Assembly (NCBI GenBank): GCA_035999765.1
Contig: CP108521.1
Coordinates: 1,054,001-1,118,000, forward strand
Reading direction: 5' to 3'
Length of the DNA: 64,000 nt
From: Streptomyces sp. NBC_01231
GTDB taxonomy: Bacteria; Actinomycetota; Actinomycetes; Streptomycetales; Streptomycetaceae
Of this stretch, positions 17,519 through 27,431 are shown one piece after another. The translations under genes and the position numbers were made by a program. Below the pieces are notes generated by a model that worked only from the letters and a program-made list of their open reading frames with translations, was not told where the DNA came from and did not search any database. Each line of letters opens with the position of its first letter. The stretch's first letter is position 1.

Positions 17519-18783
17519 CCAGGCGGGTCGCCGTCACCGGCATAGGCATCGTCGCACCGGGCGGCGTCGGCGTACCGGCGTTCTGGGATCTGCTGTCCCA
17601 GGGGCGCACCGCGACGCGCGGCATCACCTTCTTCGACCCGAGCGGTCTGCGTTCACGGATCGCCGCCGAGTGCGACTTCGACCCGGCGGCCCTCGGTCTG
17701 GAGGCGGAACAGATCGCCCGGTGCGACCGGTACATCCAGTTCGCCCTGGTCGCCGGGGAAGAGGCGGTGCGGGACTCAGGCCTCGACCTCGACCGGGAGG
17801 ACCCGTGGCGGGTCGGGGTGTCCCTGGGCACAGCGGTCGGCGGCACCACACGACTGGAGTCCGACTACGTCCTGGTCAGCAGCGGCGGTGAACGCTGGGA
17901 CGTGGACCACCGAGAGGCCCGACCGCATCTGCACCGCGCGTTCTCGCCCAGCACGCTCGCCTCGACGGTGGCGGAACGGTTCGGGGCGCGCGGGCCGGTG
18001 CAGACCGTCTCCACGGGCTGCACCTCGGGGCTCGACGCGGTCGGGTACGCCTTCCACACGATCGAGGAGGGCAGGGCCGACGTGTGCATAGCCGGCGCCT
18101 CGGACTCGCCCATCTCACCGATCACCATGGCCTGCTTCGACGCGATCAAGGCCACCTCCCCCAACAACGACGACCCCGCCCACGCCTCGCGCCCGTTCGA
18201 CGCCGACCGCAACGGCTTCGTCATGGGTGAGGGCGGCGCCGTACTGGTCCTGGAGGAGTTCGAACACGCCCGGGCCCGCGGCGCGCACGTGTACTGCGAG
18301 CTCAGCGGCTACGCGACCTTCGGCAACGCCTACCACATGACCGGTCTGACCAGCGAGGGACTCGAGATGGCCCGGGCCATCGAGGACGCCCTCGACCACG
18401 CGCGGCTCGACGGCACGGCGATCGACTACGTCAACGCGCACGGGTCGGGCACCCAGCAGAACGACCGTCACGAGACCGCCGCGGTCAAGCGGGCCCTGGG
18501 ACAGCACGCCTACGACACGCCCATGAGCTCCATCAAGTCCATGGTGGGGCACTCCCTCGGCGCGATCGGTGCGATCGAGGTCGTCGCCTGTGTGCTGGCC
18601 CTGGCCCACCAGGTGGTACCGCCCACCGCGAACTACGAGACACCGGACCCCGAGTGCGACCTGGACTACGTCCCGCGCGTCGCTCGCGAACGGAGACTGA
18701 ACGGCGTGCTCTCCGTGGGCAGCGGGTTCGGCGGCTTCCAGTCCGCGGTGGTCCTGACCCGGCCGAGGGAGAGGACACCATGA
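17515..18783 (+). CDS. Type II polyketide ketosynthase alpha (KS-alpha)
   Basis: The 422-residue condensing subunit of a minimal type II PKS. The catalytic triad is intact: Cys169 in [11 protein letters not shown], His309 in [11 protein letters not shown] and His346 in [24 protein letters not shown] is also typical. With the following CLF it forms a heterodimer that extends malonyl units on the ACP. Gene order and neighbours identify the operon as spore-pigment (WhiE) type, where the product is a long poly-beta-ketone chain. ATGA overlaps link it to the cupin upstream and the CLF downstream. Confidence 0.97.
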   Translation: MTRRVAVTGIGIVAPGGVGVPAFWDLLSQGRTATRGITFFDPSGLRSRIAAECDFDPAALGLEAEQIARCDRYIQFALVAGEEAVRDSGLDLDREDPWRVGVSLGTAVGGTTRLESDYVLVSSGGERWDVDHREARPHLHRAFSPSTLASTVAERFGARGPVQTVSTGCTSGLDAVGYAFHTIEEGRADVCIAGASDSPISPITMACFDAIKATSPNNDDPAHASRPFDADRNGFVMGEGGAVLVLEEFEHARARGAHVYCELSGYATFGNAYHMTGLTSEGLEMARAIEDALDHARLDGTAIDYVNAHGSGTQQNDRHETAAVKRALGQHAYDTPMSSIKSMVGHSLGAIGAIEVVACVLALAHQVVPPTANYETPDPECDLDYVPRVARERRLNGVLSVGSGFGGFQSAVVLTRPRERTP

Positions 18784-20033
18784 GCGAACCGCATCCACGG
18801 CGCGCCGCCGTCACCGGAATCGGTGTGGTCGCGCCCAACGGCACCAGCACCGAGTCCTTCTGGAAGTCCACCCAGGAAGGCATCAGCGTCCTCGACCGGA
18901 TCACTCGCGAGGGCTGCGAGCACCTGCCGCTGCGGGTGGCGGGCGAGGTCCGGGACTTCGAGCCGTCGGCGGTGGTCGAGGAACGCTATCTCGTCCAGAC
19001 CGACCGGTTCACACACTTCGGGATGGCCGCGGCCGACCTCGCGCTGGAAGACGCCCGCATCGGGCAGGCCGACACCGGCGAAGCACCGTTCTCCGTGGGC
19101 GTGATCACCGCGGCCGGTTCCGGCGGCGGTGAGTTCGGGCAGCGGGAACTACAGCAACTGTGGGGAAAGGGCCCGCGGTTCGTCGGTCCGTACCAGTCCA
19201 TCGCCTGGTTCTACGCCGCCAGCACCGGCCAGATCTCCATCCGCCGCGGCTTCAAGGGCCCCTGCGGTGTGATCGCCTCCGACGAGGCCGGCGGTCTGGA
19301 CGCCGTCGCGCACGCGGCGCGGGCCGTGCGGCGTGGCACCGACGTGATCATGGCGGGCGCGACCGAGGCGCCGCTCGCCCCCTACTCGGTGGTCTGCCAA
19401 CTGGGCTACGAGGAGCTGAGCACCGCCGACGACCCGACGCGCGCCTACCGCCCGTTCACCGACGGAGCGTGCGGCTTCGTACCCGCCGAGGGCGGCGCCA
19501 TGCTGGTCGTGGAGGCGGAGGCCTCGGCCCGGGAGCGGGGCGCGCGGGTGCGGGCCACCGTCGCCGGTCACGCGGCGACGTTCACCGGCGCCTCCCGTTG
19601 GGAGCAGTCCCGCGAAGGGCTCGCCCAGGCCATCCGCGGTGCCCTGGACGAGGCCGGCTGCGCCCCCGAGGAGATCGACGTGGTCTTCGCGGACGCGCTC
19701 GGCGTACCGGAGGCGGACCGTGCCGAGGCGCTGGCGATCGCCGACGCTCTCGGCGCGCACGGCGGGCGGGTGCCGGTCACCGCGCCGAAGACCGGCATCG
19801 GCCGCGGCTACTGCGCGGCGCCCGTGCTGGACGTCGCGGCGGCCGTGCTCGCCATGGAGCACGGCCTGATCCCCCCTACCCCCAACGTCTTCGACATCTG
19901 CCATGACCTCGACCTCGTGACCGGCCGAGCCCGTGTCGCCGAGGTGCGCACGGCGCTGGTCCTGAGCCGGGGCCTCATGGGGTCGAACTCGGCGTTGGTG
20001 CTGCGGCACGGCGCGGCCGCCGTCTCGCGATGA
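18780..20033 (+). CDS. Type II polyketide chain-length factor (KS-beta/CLF)
   Basis: A 417-residue partner of KS-alpha with the same thiolase fold ([34 protein letters not shown] region, [11 protein letters not shown]). The cysteine position aligned to Cys169 is Glu169 in [12 protein letters not shown]; most CLFs carry glutamine there. The GGLDA signature after it is kept. CLFs set chain length and prime the complex. ATG 18780 overlaps the KS-alpha stop (ATGA), and the ACP follows after a 32-base gap. Whether Glu is normal for the spore-pigment subgroup should be checked. Confidence 0.96.
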   Translation: MSEPHPRRAAVTGIGVVAPNGTSTESFWKSTQEGISVLDRITREGCEHLPLRVAGEVRDFEPSAVVEERYLVQTDRFTHFGMAAADLALEDARIGQADTGEAPFSVGVITAAGSGGGEFGQRELQQLWGKGPRFVGPYQSIAWFYAASTGQISIRRGFKGPCGVIASDEAGGLDAVAHAARAVRRGTDVIMAGATEAPLAPYSVVCQLGYEELSTADDPTRAYRPFTDGACGFVPAEGGAMLVVEAEASARERGARVRATVAGHAATFTGASRWEQSREGLAQAIRGALDEAGCAPEEIDVVFADALGVPEADRAEALAIADALGAHGGRVPVTAPKTGIGRGYCAAPVLDVAAAVLAMEHGLIPPTPNVFDICHDLDLVTGRARVAEVRTALVLSRGLMGSNSALVLRHGAAAVSR

Positions 20034-20065
20034 GGCGACCCGAAGCGACAAAGGAGAAGAACCGC

Positions 20066-20807
<742 letters not shown>

Positions 20808-20825
20808 GTGGAGAGGGCGGATCCG

Positions 20826-21158
20826 ATGCACCAGGCTCTGATCGTCGCTCGGATGGCTCCGGGCTCGGCTCCCGACATCGCCAAGGTGTTCGAGGAGTCG
20901 GACCGGGGAGAGCTGCCGCACCTCGTCGGCGTCGTCCGGCGCAGCCTCTTCCAGTTCGGCGATGTGTACATGCACCTGGTCGAGTCCGAGCGCGAGCCCG
21001 GTCCGGCCATCGCCAAGGTCACCGGACATCCCGCGTTCCGGGACGTCAGTGAGCGCCTGTCGGCGTACGTCAGCGCGTACGACCCCGAGACCTGGCGGTC
21101 CCCGAAGGACGCCATGGCGCAGCGTTTCTACCTCTGGGAGCGCGATCCGGCCGGCTGA
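20826..21158 (+). CDS. TcmI-family polyketide cyclase (WhiE ORFVII-like)
   Basis: A 110-residue ferredoxin-like cyclase; HQALIVARMAPGSAPDIAKV and VVRRSLFQFGDVYMHLVES are typical of the TcmI/WhiE-ORFVII group, which close a later ring of the polycyclic skeleton. ATG 20826 is chosen because GGAGAG lies nine bases upstream and the protein then begins like other family members; GTG 20808, which directly abuts the aromatase stop, would add six residues. Last gene of the operon, followed by a strong terminator. Confidence 0.93.
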   Translation: MHQALIVARMAPGSAPDIAKVFEESDRGELPHLVGVVRRSLFQFGDVYMHLVESEREPGPAIAKVTGHPAFRDVSERLSAYVSAYDPETWRSPKDAMAQRFYLWERDPAG

Positions 21159-21173
21159 CCCACCGACCACGAA

Positions 21174-21211
21174 CGGCCGCCGGGCCCGCGACGCTGCGGG
21201 CCCGGCGGCCG
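21174..21211. terminator. Perfect 16-bp-stem terminator after the pigment operon
   Basis: CGGCCGCCGGGCCCGC (21174-21189), loop GACGCT, then its exact complement (21196-21211). It is followed by a T-rich run of TCTG repeats rather than a plain T-tract. It can serve both the polyketide operon and the convergent methyltransferase. Confidence 0.88.
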
Positions 21212-21248
21212 TCTGTCTGCTCTGTCTGCTCTATCTGCTTTGTCTGAG
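21211..21248. repeat. TCTG-rich tandem repeat behind the terminator
   Basis: TCTGTCTGCTC-like units are repeated about three times with small changes directly after the hairpin stem and before the methyltransferase stop. The run is pyrimidine-rich on the plus strand and may replace the U-tract. Confidence 0.55.
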
Positions 21249-21258
21249 GGATGGGGGG

Positions 21259-22284
21259 TCAGCCCGGCACGTGGCAGTCGAACGCGTGCAGGTAGGGGTT
21301 GACCGGCCGGATGTCGTCGATGACCAGGCCCGCCTGGGTCAGTCGGCCGACCATGCTCTCCGTGGTGTGCTTCGCCCCTCCGACGTTGAGGAGCAGCAGC
21401 AGGTCCATGGCGGTGCTGAACCGCATGGAGGGCGTGTCGTCGACGAGGTTCTCGATGACGACGATGCGCGCGCCGGGGCCTCCCGCCTCGATGACGTTGC
21501 GCAGCGTCCGGGCGGTGCTGTCGTCGTCCCACTCCAGGATGTTCTTGATGATGTAGACGTCGGCCTTGACCGGGACGGCCACGCGGACGTCGCCGGGCAC
21601 GATGCGGGCGCGGTGTGCGAGGTCTCCCTCGCGCAGCCGCGGCACGGCGTTCTCGATGACGCGCGGCAGGTCGAGCAGACTGCCGTGCATCGAGGGGTAC
21701 TTGTCCAGAAGGCTCGTCACCACGTGCCCCTGGCCCCCGCCGATGTCCGCGACCGACGTGCTCCCCGACAGGTCGAGCAGAGCCGCGACATCCCGCGCCG
21801 ACTGCTCGCTGGAGGTCGTCATGGCACGGTTGAAGACCGCGGCCGACTCCGGGGCGTCCTCGTTGAGATAGGTGAAGAACTCCTTGCCGTACAGGTCCTC
21901 GACCACGTTGTGGTCGGTGCGCACCGCCTCGTCCAGCTTCGGCCACGCGTCCCAGGTCCACGGCTCGGTGCACCACAGGGTGATGTTGCGAAGGCTGTGC
22001 GGGTCGTCCTCGCGCAGCAGCCGGGACATGTCGGTGTGTGCGAACATCCCGTCCGGCCGTTCGAAGAAGACGCCGTAGCAGGACAGGGCCCGCAACAGCC
22101 GTCGCAGCGGCCCCGGTTCGGTCTTCACCGCGGCCGCCAGGTCCGCCACGGTCATGGGGCTGTCACCGAGCGCGTCGGCGATCCCCAGCCGGGCGGACGC
22201 GCGCAGGGCGGCCGCGCATGCCGCCCCGAACGCGAGTTCTCTCAGCCGCATGGACGGCGGTGGGGCAGTCTCAGCGGTCGTCAT
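21259..22284 (-). CDS. SAM-dependent O-methyltransferase (plant/DnrK-type)
   Basis: A 341-residue class I methyltransferase with an N-terminal winged-helix dimerisation part (LAFGAACAAALRASARLGIA, VADLAAAVKTEPGPLRRLLR) and a C-terminal Rossmann domain. SAM motif I is DIGGGQG (180-186), followed by LLDLPRVIENA. At the usual catalytic His position it has Glu251 (IKNILEWDDD). ATG 22284 follows AAGGAAGGAAGG. It is convergent with the pigment operon and may methylate its polyphenol, as O-methyltransferases do in related aromatic clusters; convergent placement means it is transcribed separately. The role is inferred. Confidence 0.9.
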   Translation of the reverse strand: MTTAETAPPPSMRLRELAFGAACAAALRASARLGIADALGDSPMTVADLAAAVKTEPGPLRRLLRALSCYGVFFERPDGMFAHTDMSRLLREDDPHSLRNITLWCTEPWTWDAWPKLDEAVRTDHNVVEDLYGKEFFTYLNEDAPESAAVFNRAMTTSSEQSARDVAALLDLSGSTSVADIGGGQGHVVTSLLDKYPSMHGSLLDLPRVIENAVPRLREGDLAHRARIVPGDVRVAVPVKADVYIIKNILEWDDDSTARTLRNVIEAGGPGARIVVIENLVDDTPSMRFSTAMDLLLLLNVGGAKHTTESMVGRLTQAGLVIDDIRPVNPYLHAFDCHVPG

Positions 22285-22333
22285 GTGCCGCCTTCCTTCC
22301 TTCTTGGGTCCACGAGTGGTGACGGTCGGCCGG

Positions 22334-23392
22334 TCAGCACAGACCCGCGGGCCGGGACGCCAGACAGGTGTTGCCCTCGAAGACGTTGTCCTTGCCGGTG
22401 TCCGCGTTGACGATGTCCGCCGGGGAGTTGCCCTCCAGCTTGTTGTCGCTGATCCGATTCCGCTCGCTGGTGGCGCCGACGAAGCTCTTGAACAGCACGA
22501 TGCCGCCGGAGAGCGGGGAGGTGCCGACGTTCTCCGTGATCACGTTCCGTGTCACCAGGCTGTCCTCGGCGCCGGTCAGGACGATGCCGGAGCCTTGCAG
22601 GGCGTCCAGCCGTGCGGTCTTCGGACAGGACTTGTTGTTGCGCGCGATCCGGTTGTCGCTCACGGTCACGAAGCCGGCCCTCGGCTGGTTCTCGTCCCCG
22701 ACGACGAACACCGCCGCACAGTTGCCGGTGAGGCGGTTGTGCGCGACGGTGAGGTTCCGCAGCCGTCGGACGGTCACGCCGATCCGGTTGCCCTCCAGCC
22801 GGTTGCGTTCGACCACCGTGCCCCCGGTGTCCGTCGCGCCCTGCTCCTCCTTGATCGTGTTGGCGAGGAACAGACCCGCGTCGCCGTTGTCCTTGGCGGT
22901 GTTCTCCCGGAACACACCGCGGACCGACTCCTCCTGGGCGATGCCCCACACCCCGTTCTTCACCGCCGTCACGTTCCGCACGGTCAGCCCGTCCGTCGCC
23001 ATGGCGAACACCCCGGTCCCGGTGAAGCCGGACACGGTCAGGGAGGCAACGGTGACGCCCTCGACCTTGCTGTCCTTCGCACCGATCACGCAGATGCCGT
23101 TGCCGTTCCCGGCGCAGGTGTGGGCGGTCTTGTCCGTGCCCGGTTCGATCACCGTGCTCGGGCCCGAGCCGCGCAGGGTCAGCCCGGGCGTGGTCACCTT
23201 GACACTCTCGCGGTAGGTGCCGGGCTTCACGAGGACGGTGTCGCCGGATCGGGCGGTGTCCACCGCTTTCTGGATGGACTCCCCCGGGTTGACCACGTGG
23301 GTCGAATGAGCGGGGACCGGCGGAGCGGCCCCGAGCCCCGCACCGACGACCGCTACAGCGCATGCCAAGTACGAAATGCGTCTTTTATTCAT
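22334..23392 (-). CDS. Secreted right-handed parallel beta-helix protein
   Basis: A ~352-residue exported protein. The signal peptide is MNKRRISYLACAVAVVGAG with cleavage near APPVPAHS. Then comes NPGESIQKAVDTARSGDTVL, the start typical of pectin-lyase-fold/NosD-like proteins, and about ten short repeats with the rhythm of beta-helix coils (GLTVRNVTAVKNGVWGI, GTVVERNRLEGNRIGV, LVTRNVITENVG, NRISDNKLEGNSP). Four cysteines occur as likely pairs. Such folds include polysaccharide lyases, epimerases and adhesins; no catalytic signature is evident. It is 49 bases upstream of the methyltransferase start. Function unknown. Confidence 0.85.
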   Translation of the reverse strand: MNKRRISYLACAVAVVGAGLGAAPPVPAHSTHVVNPGESIQKAVDTARSGDTVLVKPGTYRESVKVTTPGLTLRGSGPSTVIEPGTDKTAHTCAGNGNGICVIGAKDSKVEGVTVASLTVSGFTGTGVFAMATDGLTVRNVTAVKNGVWGIAQEESVRGVFRENTAKDNGDAGLFLANTIKEEQGATDTGGTVVERNRLEGNRIGVTVRRLRNLTVAHNRLTGNCAAVFVVGDENQPRAGFVTVSDNRIARNNKSCPKTARLDALQGSGIVLTGAEDSLVTRNVITENVGTSPLSGGIVLFKSFVGATSERNRISDNKLEGNSPADIVNADTGKDNVFEGNTCLASRPAGLC

Positions 23393-23484
23393 ATTCGGGA
23401 CAGTAAGCCCGAGGGTCCGCGGACGGCTCGGATGGGCCATCCGGCGGCGTGTCATGTGTGGGGTCCGCGGTGGCACGAGGAAAC

Positions 23485-23529
23485 GGGAAAGGCCGGCTGG
23501 GCGCCAACGGCGCCCAGCCGGCCTTTCCC
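23485..23529. terminator. Perfect 21-bp-stem terminator downstream of argG
   Basis: The arms 23485-23505 and 23509-23529 are exact complements around the loop AAC; the stem begins GGGAAAGGCC and ends GGCCTTTCCC. It lies ten bases after the argG stop and just upstream of the beta-helix gene, separating their transcripts. Confidence 0.9.
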
Positions 23530-23539
23530 AGGGGAACGG

Positions 23540-25029
<1,490 letters not shown>

Positions 25030-25086
25030 AGGTCCTTTCTTCTCCGTTTCCGTCGAAGGTCCCCGACCAGCACCCACCCCCACTCC

Positions 25087-25467
25087 TCAGCCGTCGAAGC
25101 GGCGCCGTGAGGCGTCGATGTGACCGAGGTACCGGTGGGTCCAGTCGCACATTCCGTTGACCGTCTCCCTAAGGGCCCGGCCCGGCTCGGTGAGGGTGTA
25201 CTCGACCCGTGGCGGCACCGTGGGGTGCACTGTCCGCTCCAGCAGCCCGTAGCGCTCCATCATGCGCAGGTTCTGGGTGAGCATCTTGTGGCTGACGCCG
25301 TCGATCTCGTTCCGCAACTCGCTGAAGCGCAGGGTGCGATCACCCAGAGCCTCGATGATCAGAAGCGCCCACTTGTTGGCGACGTCGGAGAAGATCTCCC
25401 GCGCCAGAGAATCCGCGCGCCGCAGGTCCGCTTCGTCGGCCGAGCCCCTGAACTGCTTGGTCACCAT
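25087..25467 (-). CDS. HxlR-family transcriptional regulator
   Basis: A 126-residue single-domain winged helix. The characteristic HxlR string SDVANKWALLIIEALGDRTL, LRFSELRNEIDGVSHKMLTQ, LRMMERYGLLERTVHPTVPP and RVEYTLTEPGRAL is present. ATG 25467 has GGGGAA upstream. HxlR proteins respond to electrophiles or redox stress and usually regulate the divergent neighbour, here a RidA-family gene 108 bases away. Two near-identical direct repeats lie in that gap. The C-terminus MCDWTHRYLGHID is standard. Confidence 0.93.
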   Translation of the reverse strand: MVTKQFRGSADEADLRRADSLAREIFSDVANKWALLIIEALGDRTLRFSELRNEIDGVSHKMLTQNLRMMERYGLLERTVHPTVPPRVEYTLTEPGRALRETVNGMCDWTHRYLGHIDASRRRFDG

Positions 25468-25468
25468 A

Positions 25469-25538
25469 GGGTTCCCCAGTCACCGAAAAGTGCGTTCTTC
25501 CATGTCAGCGCCTACTCTCCTACGGTTCCCGAGTCACC
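25469..25538. promoter_or_regulatory. Direct repeats in the HxlR/RidA divergent promoter
   Basis: GGTTCCCCAGTCACC (25470-25484) and GGTTCCCGAGTCACC (25524-25538) differ at one base and are 54 bases apart. One lies at the regulator's ribosome site, the other ahead of the RidA gene. They are good candidates for HxlR binding sites. Confidence 0.6.
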
Positions 25539-25575
25539 ACAAGAGACCGAATAGGACAGAGGAAAGCAGGCACAC

Positions 25576-25983
25576 ATGGCGATCACCCTGGTGAACCCCG
25601 ACGGGCTGCCGAAGATCGACGTCTACCGGCAGGTGTCGATCGCGACCGGGTCGAAGCTGGTCTTCATCGCCGGACAGGTCGCGTGGGACGCCGAAGGAGT
25701 CACCGTCGGCGAAGGCGACCTCGCCGCCCAGGTCGAGCGGAGCTATCTCAACGTCGGCACCGCACTGGCCGAGGCCGGCGCCTCCTTCGACGACGTGGCG
25801 AAGCTGACCGTCTACGTCGTCGACTGGACCCCCGACAAGATGCCCCTGCTCCTGGAGGGAGTCGCGCGGGCCTCCGCGAAGCTGGGCATCACCCCGATCG
25901 CGCCGGCCACGCTCATCGGAGTGGCCACCCTGGACGTACCCGAGCATCTGGTCGAGGTCGAAGCCACCGCGGTCCTCGACTGA
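25576..25983 (+). CDS. RidA family protein
   Basis: A 135-residue member of the RidA/YjgF/UK114 family, trimeric enamine/imine deaminases and relatives. Typical segments are YRQVSIATGSKLVFIAGQVA, DLAAQVERSYLNVGTALAEA and the C-terminal ATLIGVATLDVPEHLVEVEA. The catalytic-type Arg of true RidA enzymes, usually in a TSR or VAR motif near residue 105, is not obvious (the aligned segment reads APATLIGVA), so it may belong to a non-deaminase subgroup. It is divergent from an HxlR regulator that probably controls it. Confidence 0.9.
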   Translation: MAITLVNPDGLPKIDVYRQVSIATGSKLVFIAGQVAWDAEGVTVGEGDLAAQVERSYLNVGTALAEAGASFDDVAKLTVYVVDWTPDKMPLLLEGVARASAKLGITPIAPATLIGVATLDVPEHLVEVEATAVLD

Positions 25984-26110
25984 GGCGCCGTGTTCGCCGT
26001 ACCGACGAAGGCGTCACCCTCTCGGGGTACCGGCCACCGGGTCCGCCCGAGTGTCGACTACGGTTCCCCGACGGTTCGCTCCAGTCGCGTGCCCCCTTCG
26101 TTACGGTCCC

Positions 26111-26164
26111 TTGACGGCCCCTTTGTGATCGGTCACACTTCCGACATGAATGTGACCGGTCACA
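26111..26164 (+). promoter_or_regulatory. LacI gene promoter with two operators; leaderless start
   Basis: TTGACG (26111-26116), 17 bases, CACACT (26134-26139) places the RNA start at about 26146, the A of the ATG. Operators TGTGATCGGTCACA (26124-26137, one mismatched pair) and TGTGACCGGTCACA (26151-26164, perfect) cover the -10 region and the first codons. This is a tight autoregulatory layout. Confidence 0.7.
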
Positions 26165-27183
26165 CAAGCCGTCCGGCGAGCATCAGGGATGTCGCGTCCG
26201 CCGCCGGGGTCTCGTACCAGACCGTGTCCCGGGTGATCAACGGCCATCCCAGCGTCAAGCCGTCCACCCGGGAGCGGGTCCTCGCGGCCATCGACGAGCT
26301 GGGCTTCCGCCGCAACGCCACCGCACTGGCCTTGGCCAGCGGGCGCAGCAGGGCGGTGAACGTGCTGACCGCCAACACCACGCACTACGGCAACGCCTCG
26401 ATCCTCCAGGGCATCGAGGAGGCCGCGCGGGCCGCCTCCTACGCGGTCGGGATCGGCGTCCTCGAATCGGCGGACGAGGCGGCTGTCACCGCCGAGGTGC
26501 GGCGGGCGGCGGACACGGGCGGCGGTCTGATCGTGGTCGCCTACGATCCGGCGGGCGTACGGGCCCTGGGTGCCGTCCCCGCCGGAGTGCCGGTCGTCGG
26601 CGTGGTCGAGACCCCCGCGAGTCCGCCCGGCGGCGACCGCCCGTGGGTGTGGGCCGACGACCGCGAGGCCGCCCACGAGGCGACCCGTCATCTGCTCTCC
26701 CTGGGCCACGAGACCGTGCACTACGTCGCCATCCCGTCCAGCACCCGGCGCACCAGTGCCCGCACCACCGGCTGGCGCCAGGCACTGCGGGAGGCCGGAG
26801 CACCGGAACCCCGTACCGTGCAGGGCAGTTGGGGTCCGGCCGGAGGACACGCGGCGGGCCTGAGGCTGGCGAAGGACCCGGCCGTCACCGCGATCCTGTG
26901 CGGCAACGACGACCTCGCGCTCGGAGTGCTGCGGGCCCTGCACGAGTCCGGCCGGTCCGTCCCGGACGAGGTCAGCGTGGCCGGGTTCGACGACGCCCCG
27001 CACTCCGCCTATCTGACCCCGTCGCTGACGACCGTACGCCTGGACTTCACCGGCCTCGGGCGGTCCGCGTTCGCCCTGCTGCACGGGGTGTTGGAGGCGT
27101 CCGCGCAGATCGCCCCGCACCCCGTCTGCGTACCGGAGCTGGTGGTCCGGGAGAGCTCGGGGCCGCCACCCGCCGATCGCTGA
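26146..27183 (+). CDS. LacI-family regulator of polysaccharide module 1
   Basis: A 345-residue LacI/GalR regulator. The DNA-binding domain is SIRDVASAAGVSYQTVSRVI followed by NGHPSVKPSTRERVLAAIDE; the sugar-binding domain ends with VSVAGFDDAPHSAYLTPSLT and TVRLDFTGLGRSAFALL. ATG 26146 has no ribosome site and coincides with the predicted RNA start, so leaderless translation is likely. Two palindromic operators flank the start. It precedes the GH39-like, GH30 and GH43 genes on the same strand and is the obvious candidate to sense a breakdown sugar, though its operator sequence was not found in front of those genes. Confidence 0.92.
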   Translation: MNVTGHTSRPASIRDVASAAGVSYQTVSRVINGHPSVKPSTRERVLAAIDELGFRRNATALALASGRSRAVNVLTANTTHYGNASILQGIEEAARAASYAVGIGVLESADEAAVTAEVRRAADTGGGLIVVAYDPAGVRALGAVPAGVPVVGVVETPASPPGGDRPWVWADDREAAHEATRHLLSLGHETVHYVAIPSSTRRTSARTTGWRQALREAGAPEPRTVQGSWGPAGGHAAGLRLAKDPAVTAILCGNDDLALGVLRALHESGRSVPDEVSVAGFDDAPHSAYLTPSLTTVRLDFTGLGRSAFALLHGVLEASAQIAPHPVCVPELVVRESSGPPPADR

Positions 27184-27253
27184 ACAGCCCGTACGCGCAC
27201 CGCTGTTCCGCGTCCCGTTTTCTGGCTCTGCGGCAGGAAGAGCCCTCAGCGGG

Positions 27254-27273
27254 TCGCCCGGTCATCCGGGCGA
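27254..27273 (+). terminator. Hairpin after the LacI gene
   Basis: TCGCCCGG (27254-27261), loop TCAT, CCGGGCGA (27266-27273), 70 bases after the LacI stop. It has no T-run. It suggests that the following hydrolase gene has its own promoter within 27274-27431. Confidence 0.5.
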
Positions 27274-27431
27274 TCCAGGACCGCGCGGACAGGGGTCGGC
27301 ATCTCGTCCTCGCGTGCGCCGCGTACGCCGTGGTGACGAGCCTGCAAACGGTCGACGTGTTCCGCGTCGGCCTGCGAAAGATCGTGCCCGAATCACCAGT
27401 GGAGCCGTCAAGTGACCGGAGGTCCAACAGC

